A stretch of 64,000 bases of DNA, taken from positions 4,410,472 to 4,474,471 of the forward strand of contig BCIA01000005.1 in the NCBI GenBank assembly GCA_001599815.1. The letters are read 5' to 3'. A program made the position numbers and the translations under genes. The notes under the pieces were generated by a model. The model was not told the origin of the DNA and made no database searches. It saw only the letters and a list, made by a program, of their open reading frames with translations. Positions 1-9,375 of this stretch are shown piece after piece (the stretch's first letter is position 1; each line of letters opens with the position of its first letter). Origin of the DNA: Furcasterigmium furcatum (lineage: Eukaryota > Ascomycota > Sordariomycetes > Glomerellales > Plectosphaerellaceae).

Positions 1-145
1 GAGTAAGTACTAGAATTCTATAGGCTTGGCAAATGGTTACAACCGGTGGCCAAAGAGCTATCAAGGTACTTATGCAGTCTGGTCTCTGGGCACAGCTGGC
101 GGATAGACGTCTTGGGCGTTCTGGCCCGGCAGGCTGACGATTGAA
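1..145. other. Left-edge intergenic DNA with a diverged repeat
   Basis: No gene is visible here. Bases 31-60 resemble 1611-1640, the 3' end of the MFS gene, at about 24 of 30 positions. Both copies are preceded by AAGTACTA and followed by GCAGTCTGG. Confidence 0.4.
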
Positions 146-1090
146 TCATGATTCCCTCGTGCTAGAAACTCCTGCATGCACCGAGCATTCCATCGCAAAC
201 CCGAAAGCCCTGGCATACCACCCCTGTGCCCAGAAGCTCAACTCCATGCAGTGAGGCGCGCCAGGCACGAAGCTGCTGTCGACGCGCGGGCTGCCGGAAA
301 AGGCCTCCACGCACGCCTTCAGCCGCTCCTCCGAGACGACGAAGAACGGCTCATGCTGCACCATGGCGAACATGACGGGCGTCTTGACATGAGCCGCCCA
401 GTCATCCTTCCAGCCGGGCAACCACGAAGCGGGCAGGCTCTCGAGCTCGGCCAGGGGGGCCGGGGCATCGAGCCGCTCCGCGAGCTTCACGATGTCCGGG
501 CTCACGGTTCCCGGCGCGAACATGACCGCGTCCTTCTGGGCGAGCGGGGTCGAGTAATTGCCCATGGCGTCGTAAGGCTTGCGGACCGAGCCCTCGTACA
601 TGTGAGGCCTCCAGATGTCCCCGAGGCCGGAGCAGACGAGCCCGCCGAGCGGGTATGACGGCGCCTCGTCCCGGCCGTGCATCGCCGCCGTCGCGACTCC
701 GTACATCACGCCGAGGCTGTGGCAGAGAAGCACGATGCAGTTGCATCCGTTCGTGATGCCGAAGTTGGGCCAGAGGGCTGGCAGGATGTGCTCGTGCATC
801 CAGCGGGCGGTCTCCGTCACGAAGTCGGACCCCTCGGGGACGGGGAGGAACGACGACGTCCCCCCGTAGCAAGGGCGGTCGATGGACACGAAGGGAACAC
901 CGTAGGCGTTGCTCGAGATGGATGCCGTGTGTTGGGGATCGGCATCGAAGTAGTGGCACTCGTACGTGCCGCCGTGGAGGCCGACGACGAGGGGACGGAA
1001 CTGGAGGGAAGATCCAGGCCGTGGCGGCGGCAGGTTGTGAATCCCTGCGACCGTTCCTCCGTTGGGAAGAGATAATGTGAAAGACTCCAT
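146..1090 (-). CDS. Alpha/beta hydrolase
   Basis: Intronless 314-residue protein of the alpha/beta-hydrolase fold. An oxyanion-hole stretch LHGG lies at residues 38-41. The nucleophile elbow is CHSLG with Ser125, so Cys replaces the usual first Gly. A late His280 in the GAPH context completes the probable triad, and Glu247 (VQHEPFF) is the likely acid residue. No signal peptide or membrane segment is seen, so it is probably cytosolic. The substrate cannot be read from sequence; related fungal proteins hydrolyse esters, lactones or peptides. The start at 1090 is the first Met before the MESFTLSLPNGG beta strands. The next gene to the right is a TRI12-type exporter on the same strand, with about 550 bp between them. 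Fold is confident, substrate is not. Confidence 0.85.
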   Translation of the reverse strand: MESFTLSLPNGGTVAGIHNLPPPRPGSSLQFRPLVVGLHGGTYECHYFDADPQHTASISSNAYGVPFVSIDRPCYGGTSSFLPVPEGSDFVTETARWMHEHILPALWPNFGITNGCNCIVLLCHSLGVMYGVATAAMHGRDEAPSYPLGGLVCSGLGDIWRPHMYEGSVRKPYDAMGNYSTPLAQKDAVMFAPGTVSPDIVKLAERLDAPAPLAELESLPASWLPGWKDDWAAHVKTPVMFAMVQHEPFFVVSEERLKACVEAFSGSPRVDSSFVPGAPHCMELSFWAQGWYARAFGFAMECSVHAGVSSTRES

Positions 1091-1637
1091 GATATATGCT
1101 GAGTGAGTAGGCCGCTTCAGAGAATAATTGACGACAAGGAGAGCAATGAATGACTGCGCGGTGTGTACGATAAATCAGCGATCGCACGTTGAGGTTGGAA
1201 AGCGCACACTTCAATTACTACTTATAAAGTGAAGCTGCAGAGTTCTCTCGCGTACCGGCATTAGGAACAAGTCCGACCTTTTAAGACCGACAATCATGAT
1301 TAAGAATGGAGGATCCTCTGGGAGCGGGAGCAGCGACTATTACCGCTGCGGCTAAGGCTGTCACCGAAGCTTCATTGTTATTGCCGAAATGCTAGTAATT
1401 CCCCGGACAAATTGCGCAAAGCTCGCTGAAGCTGAGAAACATCATCATCAACATCAACATCACTCCCAGATTTGGCCCCTTCGCTTGACCTGTACACGGA
1501 GCTATCTATGCTTATGGCTCTGAAAGCTGGCGGGTCTGAAGGTACTGTGCTTGAAGAATCGCAACTCGGCTGGATAGGTTTGTGCACAAGTACTACTTAT
1601 TGGGGGATATTAATGGTTACAGATGGTGTCCAGAGAG
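1091..1637. other. Intergenic region
   Basis: It holds the hydrolase promoter and the 3' flank of the MFS gene. A 69-codon open frame at 1378-1587 (minus) shows no family resemblance and is not called. Nothing else is seen. Confidence 0.5.
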
Positions 1638-3452
1638 CTACGCAGTCTGGGTGACCTCCTGCTCCGCCCTCTTCGTATCCTCTCGCCTGTGCATCTGCGC
1701 AGCGACGAACTCATCCTTCTTCTGATCAGAATCCACAGTAAACCAGCAAAAGATGCAACCCGGGACCGTGAAGGCAATGCAGACCAGGAAGAGAGTCTGG
1801 TATGCCTGGGCACTTCCGACACGGAACGCATAACGTGCCGCCTCCTCGACCGTTGTCGTCAGTCCAGGGATGCCAGCGAGAGGGAGTCCGGCCCTGAGCT
1901 TGGTTATGAGCTCCGGCAAAGAGGACTCGGGCAGTCCAGCTCCGATCGCGGCGGGCCCGACATTGGCGGGGATGGTGCTGTTCAGGCGGTTCCTGACCGT
2001 CGCGTTGTAGACGGCCGTGGCGAGCGTCGAGACGAACAGACGGATGGTGCCCGTGATGCCGCCGGCGCTGCCGATCTCCTCCTGGGATCGCAGGGGATAC
2101 GTGGTGGCAGTCAGCGCGACTCCCTCCATGATGCCGAGGAAGAATCCGCCCAGGGCGATCATGATGCACGTGAGGTTCATGTTGAAGGGGTTGACCGCCG
2201 TGCAGGCCAGCAGCGGGGCTGCGATGTACATGGAGACGATGATGGGCCTCTTGGGGCCGGTGAAGTGGGCGATGGCGCCGCCGAAGACCTGTGCGCCGAC
2301 GTAGCAGATGACGAACAGGGAGAGCAGGTCGCCCGTCTTCCGCTGGTCGAGGCCGGTCCAGACTGTCTTGACGAGGCCGGGCCAGACCGACGCGATGCCG
2401 TAGTAGGCTGAGCCGGCGACACAGGTCATACCGGTGATGGCGAGGAGGGGGATGTTAGTGAGGAAGTGAATCTCCACGAATGGTGTCATTCGTGGGAAGC
2501 GTCGGGGCAGCCACATCTCGTACAGGATGAACAGGATGAGGCCGACGGCGCCGCCGAGCAGGGGACCGAGAACCTCCGCGCTGACCCAGGGGAAGCGGTT
2601 GCCGCCCCAGTTGATGCCGATCAGAAAAGCGATGAAGCTGACCGTGTAGAGGCCGAGGCCGAACCAGTCGAAGTACTTGACGAGTTCGACGAAGGCCTTG
2701 GTCTGATGCAGCATCTTGAACGTGGGCGGGTGATAGCAGAGATAGAACAGAATGGTCGACAGGCCGTTGAGGGCGACGAGAAGGTAGTAAGCGCCACGCC
2801 AGCCAACGTCCTGCAGGGTAACAAAGTCGTACGAGATCTTGGGGCCCAGCCAGCTGGTGAAGCTGAAGGCGTAGAGCACGGAGTTGGCGGCGAAGCGCCA
2901 GCGCATGGGCACAATCTCGCTGATGATCCAAAAGTAGCTGATCTGGGCGCCGCCGGCAAGACCAAGCAGGACCGTGGCACCGATAAGCTGAGGGACGCTC
3001 TGGGCCTGCGACGCCCAGATGGCACCGGCGGTGCCGATGAGAGAGGCAATGATGAAGAGCCAGCGGCGGCCGAACACATCCGACAGACGCCCAACAACGA
3101 GAGCCGAGATGCCCTGCGTCAGGGTCCAGGAGAGCGAGACCCAGGTGATATCCGCGTTGGGGCCGATGTCCGCATTGATGTTGCTGAGGATGGGTGCGGC
3201 GAGGCCGAAGCCGCCGCTTCCCGCGTCCTTGGCCAGGATGATGGCCGCAAAGGTCCCAAGGAACTGCCAGCTATACCAGTAGCTCATGGGAATGTCTTCC
3301 GTGATGGCGCCACGGGCCTCGGGTGCGCGCTCGTCATTGACCAGCATGCGGTCAATCCCGGCACCTGAAGCGGCGTGCTTCTCGTTGGCGTTCTCCAACT
3401 CGTGCGCCATGGCAGTGGTGTCGATAGGTTTGATGTTTGGGTTGTCAGACAT
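1638..3452 (-). CDS. TRI12-type MFS efflux pump
   Basis: Intronless, 604 residues from the Met of MSDNPNIKP. An upstream in-frame Met at 3584 is rejected because it would add a stretch containing the promoter TATA region. The protein matches the fungal trichothecene efflux pump family (TRI12/GliA-like, 14 membrane segments): a cytosolic N-terminus of about 70 residues, first helix around YSWQFLGTFAAIIL, the loop signature GRLSDVFGRRW between helices 2 and 3, and paired helices to FLVCIAFTVPGCIFCWF near the C-terminus. Such proteins are plasma-membrane proton antiporters exporting toxins, siderophores or drugs. It is divergent from the cupin gene at 4055. Substrate unknown; export of a compound handled by the neighbouring enzymes is inference. 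Confidence 0.92.
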   Translation of the reverse strand: MSDNPNIKPIDTTAMAHELENANEKHAASGAGIDRMLVNDERAPEARGAITEDIPMSYWYSWQFLGTFAAIILAKDAGSGGFGLAAPILSNINADIGPNADITWVSLSWTLTQGISALVVGRLSDVFGRRWLFIIASLIGTAGAIWASQAQSVPQLIGATVLLGLAGGAQISYFWIISEIVPMRWRFAANSVLYAFSFTSWLGPKISYDFVTLQDVGWRGAYYLLVALNGLSTILFYLCYHPPTFKMLHQTKAFVELVKYFDWFGLGLYTVSFIAFLIGINWGGNRFPWVSAEVLGPLLGGAVGLILFILYEMWLPRRFPRMTPFVEIHFLTNIPLLAITGMTCVAGSAYYGIASVWPGLVKTVWTGLDQRKTGDLLSLFVICYVGAQVFGGAIAHFTGPKRPIIVSMYIAAPLLACTAVNPFNMNLTCIMIALGGFFLGIMEGVALTATTYPLRSQEEIGSAGGITGTIRLFVSTLATAVYNATVRNRLNSTIPANVGPAAIGAGLPESSLPELITKLRAGLPLAGIPGLTTTVEEAARYAFRVGSAQAYQTLFLVCIAFTVPGCIFCWFTVDSDQKKDEFVAAQMHRREDTKRAEQEVTQTA

Positions 3453-4054
3453 CGTGGTAGGTAGCCTCAGAGGCTTGCAACAACAACGGATGAGTCGGAG
3501 GAGAGGTGGGAGGAAGAGGATGCCCTGTGAGGCTCTGGATATGGCATCCAAGGTTGGGAGAGGCGTGGCGAATATATACCACACACCTCTCGAGTCAAGA
3601 GGCTGGCCAGACGGTATGGACCATCGTATGACCTTGGCCTTGTTGAGGTTGACAACTAGTGAATTTCAGCCTCTGTCACCGACCCCATGGAACCGGGTAT
3701 GGAGTTTTGTTGCCGGAGACCCTTTGGTCTTAGTCTGGGGTACCCCGCGTATTCCCCTCATGCCCCGGACTTGGAGAGAAACCGGCCACCTTGTAGGTAC
3801 ACTTTGCCGGCGAGGTTGCCGAGTCATTCTAGAACTAGCGCAATGGCTTCATGTATGAGGAGAAGCCTGGAAGTAGCCGAAGAGGGGGGGCGCGGGGTCA
3901 TATGTCGACGGTAATATCTTGATCGAGTCGGTAGGTAGGACGCAGTACTCAAACATCAGCGGATGTCCTAAGCACGACCATTTTCTAATCGTTCAATCCA
4001 AGTCGAGTATTGCTGTAACACCAATCTGCCAACGAACAAGCTGATACCCGGAAA
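3453..4054. other. Divergent promoter, MFS pump and cupin
   Basis: The 602-bp gap serves the minus-strand MFS gene and the plus-strand cupin gene. Apart from the TATA-like element listed separately, no operator repeats are obvious. Confidence 0.6.
3571..3579 (-). promoter_or_regulatory. TATA-like element of the MFS gene
   Basis: A TATATATT run on the minus strand lies about 120 bp upstream of the chosen ATG at 3452, a normal distance for a fungal TATA box plus short leader. It supports the shorter start. Confidence 0.45.
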
Positions 4055-4742
4055 ATGGCACCATCCAATGGCAGCACTCCTCAGCTCCAGCAGCTTCATC
4101 CAGCCTTGGATCATGGCATGCGGACGGTGAGCCGCCACATCACCACGCTGGACGCCCAAGGCAACTCTGTCTTTGTCCCAGATGAGGATGTTCTCTATTG
4201 CGACCGCGGGGGCTATGCCGTATCGTGGGTGTACTCCACGGCCGATTTCCCGGTCAACATGGCAGAAAACAAGGACGTCAACGGCTTCCTCTCGCGGGAT
4301 CCTGCCAGCCCCAACTCTTTCGTGCACACGGGCAGCCGCATCGTTAACGGTAGTGGCATCACCTTCAACACGACCAACTTCGGCCCCGGAACCGAGACGG
4401 TCATGCACCGTACCGTGTCCTTGGACTTTGTTGTATTGATCGAGGGTGAGCTGGAACTGGAGCTCGACTCTGGGGAGAAGACTCTGCTGCAGCCTGGCGT
4501 AAGCAACCTTCCCCTTCTGGATACTCAACACACTTGCTCGTGCCCCATCTTTGTCTGACATATGCGCATAGGATTCAATTGTTCAGAGACAAACAAATCA
4601 TATCTGGAGGAATCCGTCGCCAGACAAGCCGGCGCGGATCGCATCCATGATCATCCCAGCCGTCGGTGTCACCATCAATGGGAAGACAACGTCCACCGAA
4701 GGGTTTGACCCCTCGAAGATGGGCAAGTCAACCAAGACTTGA
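4055..4742 (+). CDS. Cupin-2 domain protein
   Basis: Two exons, 4055-4498 and 4572-4742, joined across a 73-nt intron, give 204 residues. Unspliced, the frame stops after 167 residues and loses the second cupin motif. Splicing restores PGDSIVQRQTNHIWRNP, and this decides the model. Motif 1 is VMHRTVSLDFVVLIEG, a reduced form with one His; motif 2 supplies another His and the conserved Asn. The fold is a small beta barrel, cytosolic, possibly metal binding. Similar fungal cupins are common in catabolic and secondary-metabolite clusters, with few assigned reactions. It is divergent from the MFS pump and lies on the same strand as the aldo-keto reductase downstream. Function not assigned. Confidence 0.85.
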
Positions 4743-5225
4743 ATTGAGGTTCCATATCATTTGAGTCGCAAAGACGATTTCAATACATGGGTCTAATCAT
4801 CTCGTCTTATGCACCCTTCCAGCTGGTGTATGTGGATCCATGTCTGTCCATTGCCCATCACGCCATGTTCACACAGACAAAAGTACTCTGCTAGCCCACA
4901 CTGCTAGTGGTGATCTCATTCTCATTCGGCCGGGCTTCACCGCCAACCCCTCCCACATTGGCGATCAACAGGAGCAGGATTCCCCACATCTGCTTCGATG
5001 TAGGTATGGATTAATAATTCACCTCAGCCAAAAGTCAACAATTCTATTCTGTTACTGGTTAGGTTCGGGGTTAAGGCCAAACCACCGAACTCTTTCTGCG
5101 TGGATGTGGTGATCCACACACTTGTGACGTCGCGGCATATATAACCTGAGAGCTGATTGCGCAGTCGCCTTTCCCACACGACTTTTCTCCTCATACACCA
5201 TCAATTCCAATAGCAACCGCCCAAC
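4743..5225. other. Intergenic region upstream of the AKR gene
   Basis: It contains the AKR promoter. A 90-codon frame at 4840-5112 has no recognisable features and is not called. TGACGTCG, resembling a CRE half, lies at about 5125. Confidence 0.5.
5138..5144 (+). promoter_or_regulatory. TATA box of the aldo-keto reductase gene
   Basis: TATATAA lies 82 bp upstream of the ATG at 5226. A TGACGTCG element lies about 10 bp further upstream. Confidence 0.55.
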
Positions 5226-6281
5226 ATGCCTGCAGTTAAGTCTATGTACGACCCGAAGGACATGCAGTTCCGCCACCTCGGCCCCACCGGGCTCAAGGTA
5301 AGCGTGCTGTCGCTCGGTGGCTGGCTCACATACGGCGGCACCCAGAAGGGAAGCATCGTCAAGGACTGCATGGAGGCCGCGTGGAACCACGGCATCAACA
5401 CCTTCGACACCGCTGAGACCTACGCCAACGGCGAGTGCGAGGTGGAGATGGGCCAGGCCCTCAAGGAGCTTGCCTGGCCCAGGGACGAGTACGTCCTCAC
5501 CACCAAGGTCTTCTTCGGCACCGGCCGCAAGGAGCCCAACACCCGCGGCCTGAGCTGGAAGCACATCGTCGAGGGCCTCAAGAGCTCGCTCGAGCGCCTC
5601 GACCAGCCCTACGTCGACATCGTCTTCGCTCACCGCCCCGACTACGCAACCCCCATGAAGGAGATCGTTGAGGGATTTACCCAGGTCATCCGCAACCTCA
5701 ACCTCGCCTACTACTGGGGCACCTCCGAGTGGACTGCCAGCCAGATCACCGAGGCCACCCAGATCGCCGAGCGCTACAACCTCATCGCCCCCGTCGTCGA
5801 GCAGCCCCAGTACAACGCCTTCCATCGTGAGCGCTTCGAGGTCGAGTACGCGCCGCTCTACCAGAAGTTCCAGTACGGCACCACCATCTGGTCGCCCCTC
5901 GCCTCCGGCCTGCTCACCGGCAAGTACAACGACGGCGTCCCCGAGGACTCGCGCTTCGCCACCAACCCGGCCTTCTTCTCCGATACCATCAAGAAGCTGC
6001 AGTCCGAGGAGGGCCAGGCCAAGATTGAGAAGGTGCGCAAGCTCACCAAGATCGCCGAGCGCCTCGGCGGCAACGTCGCCCAGCTCTCGCTCGCATGGTG
6101 CCTCAAGAACCCCAACGTCAGCACCATCATCCTGGGCGCCACCAAGGTCTCGCAGATCGACGACAACGTCAAGGCCGTCAAGCTCGCGGAGAAGATCACG
6201 CCCGAGATCCTGCAGGAGATTGAGGACATCCTGGACAACGCGCCGGCGAAGCCCGCCACCTATGGCCGCGAGCGGTTGTAA
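5226..6281 (+). CDS. Aldo-keto reductase, Kv-beta (AKR6) type
   Basis: Intronless, 351 residues, the normal length for NADPH-dependent aldo-keto reductases of the voltage-gated potassium channel beta-subunit type. The catalytic tetrad is complete: Asp61 and Tyr66 in FDTAETYA, Lys94 in TTKVFFG and His136 in FAHRPD. NADPH-binding residues are expected around SPLASGLLTGKYN and the late GATKVSQI strand. It reduces aldehydes or ketones in the cytosol; the substrate is unknown. The start is supported by the context CCAACATGCC and a TATA box. Strong third-position G/C bias matches a well-expressed gene. The two neighbouring genes encode cupins. Confidence 0.95.
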   Translation: MPAVKSMYDPKDMQFRHLGPTGLKVSVLSLGGWLTYGGTQKGSIVKDCMEAAWNHGINTFDTAETYANGECEVEMGQALKELAWPRDEYVLTTKVFFGTGRKEPNTRGLSWKHIVEGLKSSLERLDQPYVDIVFAHRPDYATPMKEIVEGFTQVIRNLNLAYYWGTSEWTASQITEATQIAERYNLIAPVVEQPQYNAFHRERFEVEYAPLYQKFQYGTTIWSPLASGLLTGKYNDGVPEDSRFATNPAFFSDTIKKLQSEEGQAKIEKVRKLTKIAERLGGNVAQLSLAWCLKNPNVSTIILGATKVSQIDDNVKAVKLAEKITPEILQEIEDILDNAPAKPATYGRERL

Positions 6282-6740
6282 GGGGGAGGGACTCAGTTGA
6301 TGGGTAGTGGTTTGGTGGGTTACTGAACCCGCGTATAGCATTCTCTCTGATTGACGAGAATGAACCGGGGATAGTCACCAAAACAACTATGTACACTCAA
6401 TTGAACATGAATTCAACATGCTTCGTCGTGCACATTGATGCATCTCGCCATTTGCTCGTCAGTGGTAGTCAAAATGGGACCATCAGAGTCCCCTTTGAAT
6501 GCTCCTCTCGTAAGCACTAAGCCTGAGCTCATACAAGGCTCCATGCTTACTTATACCTCACTTGTCCCTGTGAATTGCCTGCTACTCGTGTTTGTGTGCA
6601 CGGATCTTGGGGGCCATCAAACTCACACCAACAGCCATGACACTGGTTGTTGTAGCCCGGCGGATTCATAAAGTATAAAGTGAGCGCGCAGTTCGGCATA
6701 TTTAGTTCGGAGATCCTTCATTGTACGGCATATCAACGCT
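6282..6740. other. Convergent 3' intergenic region
   Basis: This gap lies between the 3' ends of the AKR gene and the minus-strand cupin gene. No gene or repeat is seen. Confidence 0.5.
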
Positions 6741-7130
6741 TTACTTCGTGTACAGATCATCCTTGACCTCTTCGAGCCACGTCGTCTTCTTCAAGCCAAC
6801 AGTAAAGTGAGACATGAAACCGTCCTTGTCCGCCCCGTGCCAGTGGGTTACTCCGGGCTCTGTCCAGACGGCGTCCCCTGCCTTGATGCGACGTGGCTCA
6901 GCTCCCTTCTCGCAGACCCAGCCTGAGCCGACAGTCACGTAGAGCATCTGGCCGCCTTCGTGTGTGTGCCAGTGAGTCCTCGAACATGGCATGAAGACGA
7001 CATTGGCAAAGGCGGTATGCCCCGTCTGTCCCAGGAGTTGGGACCACACCGTGCCTGTGAAGGTGGTGCCCGTGCGGTCCTGGGCCTTCTCGGCATCCGC
7101 CCCGCTGGCAATGATGATGTTCTCCGGCAT
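6741..7130 (-). CDS. Cupin resembling bacterial (R)-hydroxynitrile lyases
   Basis: Single exon, 129 residues from the Met of MPENIII (context CAACATGCC). The frame is open further upstream, but the family begins near here. It has the pattern of small manganese cupins such as the Granulicella (R)-hydroxynitrile lyase: FTGTVWSQLL, then WHTHEGGQ giving ligands His55, His57 and Gln61, then WTEPGVTHWHGA giving His96, and a C-terminal WLEEV. These cupins form and split cyanohydrins in vitro; many relatives have no known physiological role and sit beside carboxymuconolactone decarboxylase or reductase genes. A CMD-like gene does occur in this window, but 50 kb away. The exact activity is inference. 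Confidence 0.85.
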   Translation of the reverse strand: MPENIIIASGADAEKAQDRTGTTFTGTVWSQLLGQTGHTAFANVVFMPCSRTHWHTHEGGQMLYVTVGSGWVCEKGAEPRRIKAGDAVWTEPGVTHWHGADKDGFMSHFTVGLKKTTWLEEVKDDLYTK

Positions 7131-7741
7131 GTTGATGAATTTGGACTGTAGTGAAGCTGGCGGATGAATCTGAGGTGCAGTGTAAGGGTTCAGCTGGACA
7201 GTATTCGTCAGTTTAGGAACACCGTATTGGCCCAATCCACGGCCGAGATTGTGTGGTTCTTTACCTCTATGCGCTCTTATCATGTGAGTCGAGACTGGCT
7301 TTCTTTCATGAGGCTGCTGAGACGTTTTACCACCAGTGCTTTATTACCACAGAAGAGCACGGCTGCAAATGCGGGGTTCGGTGCCCGGGAAGCGGACAGG
7401 AGAGGATGCGAGTCGATGAAGCCGGCCGGAGGCTCGGGCGGTTTGCCGGTACAGGTCGGCAACTCTCAGGATGGATACACGCCTTGAAAACGAAAGAGCC
7501 GAGCTCAATTGCTTTGACCGGTTTCAGGAGGCATTCGTTTTCATGGAATAGAATGTGTCTTCTGGAGTCTGGGTCTGCCACCACCCCGGGCATGTAACCG
7601 ATGAATTTACGTCGTAGCTTGATCGGAAGGTGCCACCATCTAAGCTTTTGTTTCATTGCACTCATAGTTTGGATTTCTGTACTTTTACCGGGTGATATAA
7701 TTCTATCAATCTAGTTGGTCACAATCATCTAACCATTTCTA
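7131..7741. other. Intergenic region
   Basis: It holds the cupin promoter and the 3' flank of the dehydrogenase at 7742. A 112-codon minus-strand frame at 7327-7665 has no recognisable domain and is left out. Confidence 0.45.
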
Positions 7742-8904
7742 TTACGCCTCCATGGCTTCGAGCGATTCTATCCCGTTGATCATTAACCATACTGATGTGG
7801 CATCTCGATCCTGTAAAGCCATTAGCTCCAAGGCCTCCAGTGTAGTCTCATGAAAAAATCGGCTGTGAGCGAAAATCAGTTGTGGGCGACATACCTTGCA
7901 GCGAGGATCCTCCATTGCCTTCTTGAACATTGCCAGTGCCGTCTTCGCCATCGTGGCGTCGATACCAGTCTGGTTTCCCGCATCAACCGCGAGCCCCAAG
8001 TCCTTCGCCATCATCAAGGGCTTAAATCCTGCCTTGAACCCGTTGCTGCTTGGAAGATGTGGGATGAGCCCCGGGCAGGGCTGGAAGTTGTGGAAGGTCG
8101 CGGAATTGCCCCCTGAGTTTTTGATGCAGTCGAAGAGAGTGTGCTTGTCCACCCCCAAGCCGATCCCGATGGACATGGCTTCGGCAATGGAAAGCATGTT
8201 GCAGAAGGAAAGATAGTTGTTGCAAATCTTCGCGGCGAGGCCGTTGCCCAGGTTTCCGCAGAACACAATCTTTTCTGGGTTGGCCATCATCAGCACGGCC
8301 GACTTGATCCGTGCAGCTGAGGCACCGTCTTCGGCATGGCCGATGATAAACGACAGCGTTCCGTTTTTGGCGCCAATGGCACCACCCTGCGAGGTCATAT
8401 GTAAGCATCTTCATGCAAAAACTGGTCATGTAAGATGCAAGGGCTCACCGAAACGGGGCAGTCAAAATATGAGCCGACGCCTGCCTCTGCCATCTGGGCG
8501 CCGACCTCCCTGGTAGTCTGCACGTCGATAGTACTGCACTCAAGAAGCAGCCTGTCCATGGGAGCAGCGCTCTTCACAGCCCCGGGGCCCTTTGAGTAGA
8601 TCTCTCGCACATTTTCACCGGTGGGCACCATACTGATCACGATGCCGCTCTGATCGACCCCTTCTCTTGGCGAATCGATGATCTGCACAGGTCCAACCTC
8701 GGAGAACTCTTTAATGAATGTTTCGCATGCCCCACGAAAGACGTCGTAAACGAATAATTTGCCACCTGCTGGCATCTTCTTGCGGACATTGCCCGCCATG
8801 CCATAGCCCATGGCCCCGAGGCCTACTTGATCGTTAGCCACTGGTCTTCAAAGGAAGAAAGTGCAGATGGGACTCATACCTATGAATGTGATATTCTGGT
8901 CCAT
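7742..8904 (-). CDS. Beta-hydroxyacid dehydrogenase (HIBADH/6PGDH family), copy 1
   Basis: Four exons on the minus strand: 8904-8880, 8822-8449, 8386-7895 and 7810-7742, giving 319 residues. The first exon is only 25 nt and encodes MDQNITFIG; it completes the Rossmann motif GLGAMG on the next exon. Family marks follow: the substrate loop CPVSGG (across an intron) and the catalytic lysine in GNGLAAKICNN. The reaction expected is NAD(P)-dependent oxidation of a 3-hydroxyacid such as 3-hydroxyisobutyrate or tartronate semialdehyde; the substrate cannot be fixed. No mitochondrial presequence is seen, so it is probably cytosolic. It is divergently paired with a close paralogue at 9376. The last exon ends with a TSVW segment shared with the paralogue. 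Confidence 0.9.
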
Positions 8905-9375
8905 TCTGATTGTTTTTGATGCTTTTTACAGTGGCAGCTCAGCGTTGACGGGGGTCCGAGGTCGAGATATGAAATGAAGTGATGAATGAGTGCTGGGGTG
9001 ACCCCACGGGGGGCTGCGGGGAACGATACATGTACCAGGATCACGCTGGAGTACTGGAGTCGTGGCGCCGAATGGCAGCTTCGGCAACCTCGTAGAACCC
9101 CAGAGTTGGGCTTGTTCACCCGGCTATACTGGGATGCGGGGATCTTGGTCTGCCGACAGTGAGCCCCCGTCGAAAGCCAAATGAAGCCGACGCGGGGGGA
9201 GATGGTACCTCGGAGTCGGATGCTCGTTGTCGATGTGGTTGGAGTGATTCAATATTCATAAATGGGAAAGCGTTATTGACATGAATTCTGCGCTCCAGTG
9301 CCGATAATCTGGTTCAACCTCAGTAATCACTGCAAGTGTATTCTTTGGCCTGACTTCCAAAACAAACTTCTCAAA
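8905..9375. promoter_or_regulatory. Bidirectional promoter of the two dehydrogenase paralogues
   Basis: The 471-bp gap separates the two start codons. It contains an inverted repeat GGGGTgACCCC at 8995-9005 next to CTGGGG and GTGGGG boxes that resemble the carbon-repressor CreA consensus (SYGGRG). Regulation by CreA is inference. Confidence 0.45.

Noticed and set aside
2466..3368. 300-codon open frame on the plus strand
   Set aside because: Antisense of the TRI12-type transporter; no domain, acidic and repetitive.
5052..6341. 429-codon open frame on the minus strand
   Set aside because: It is the antisense of the aldo-keto reductase, open only because of strong G/C third-position bias. Its product is low-complexity Leu/Gly/Asp.
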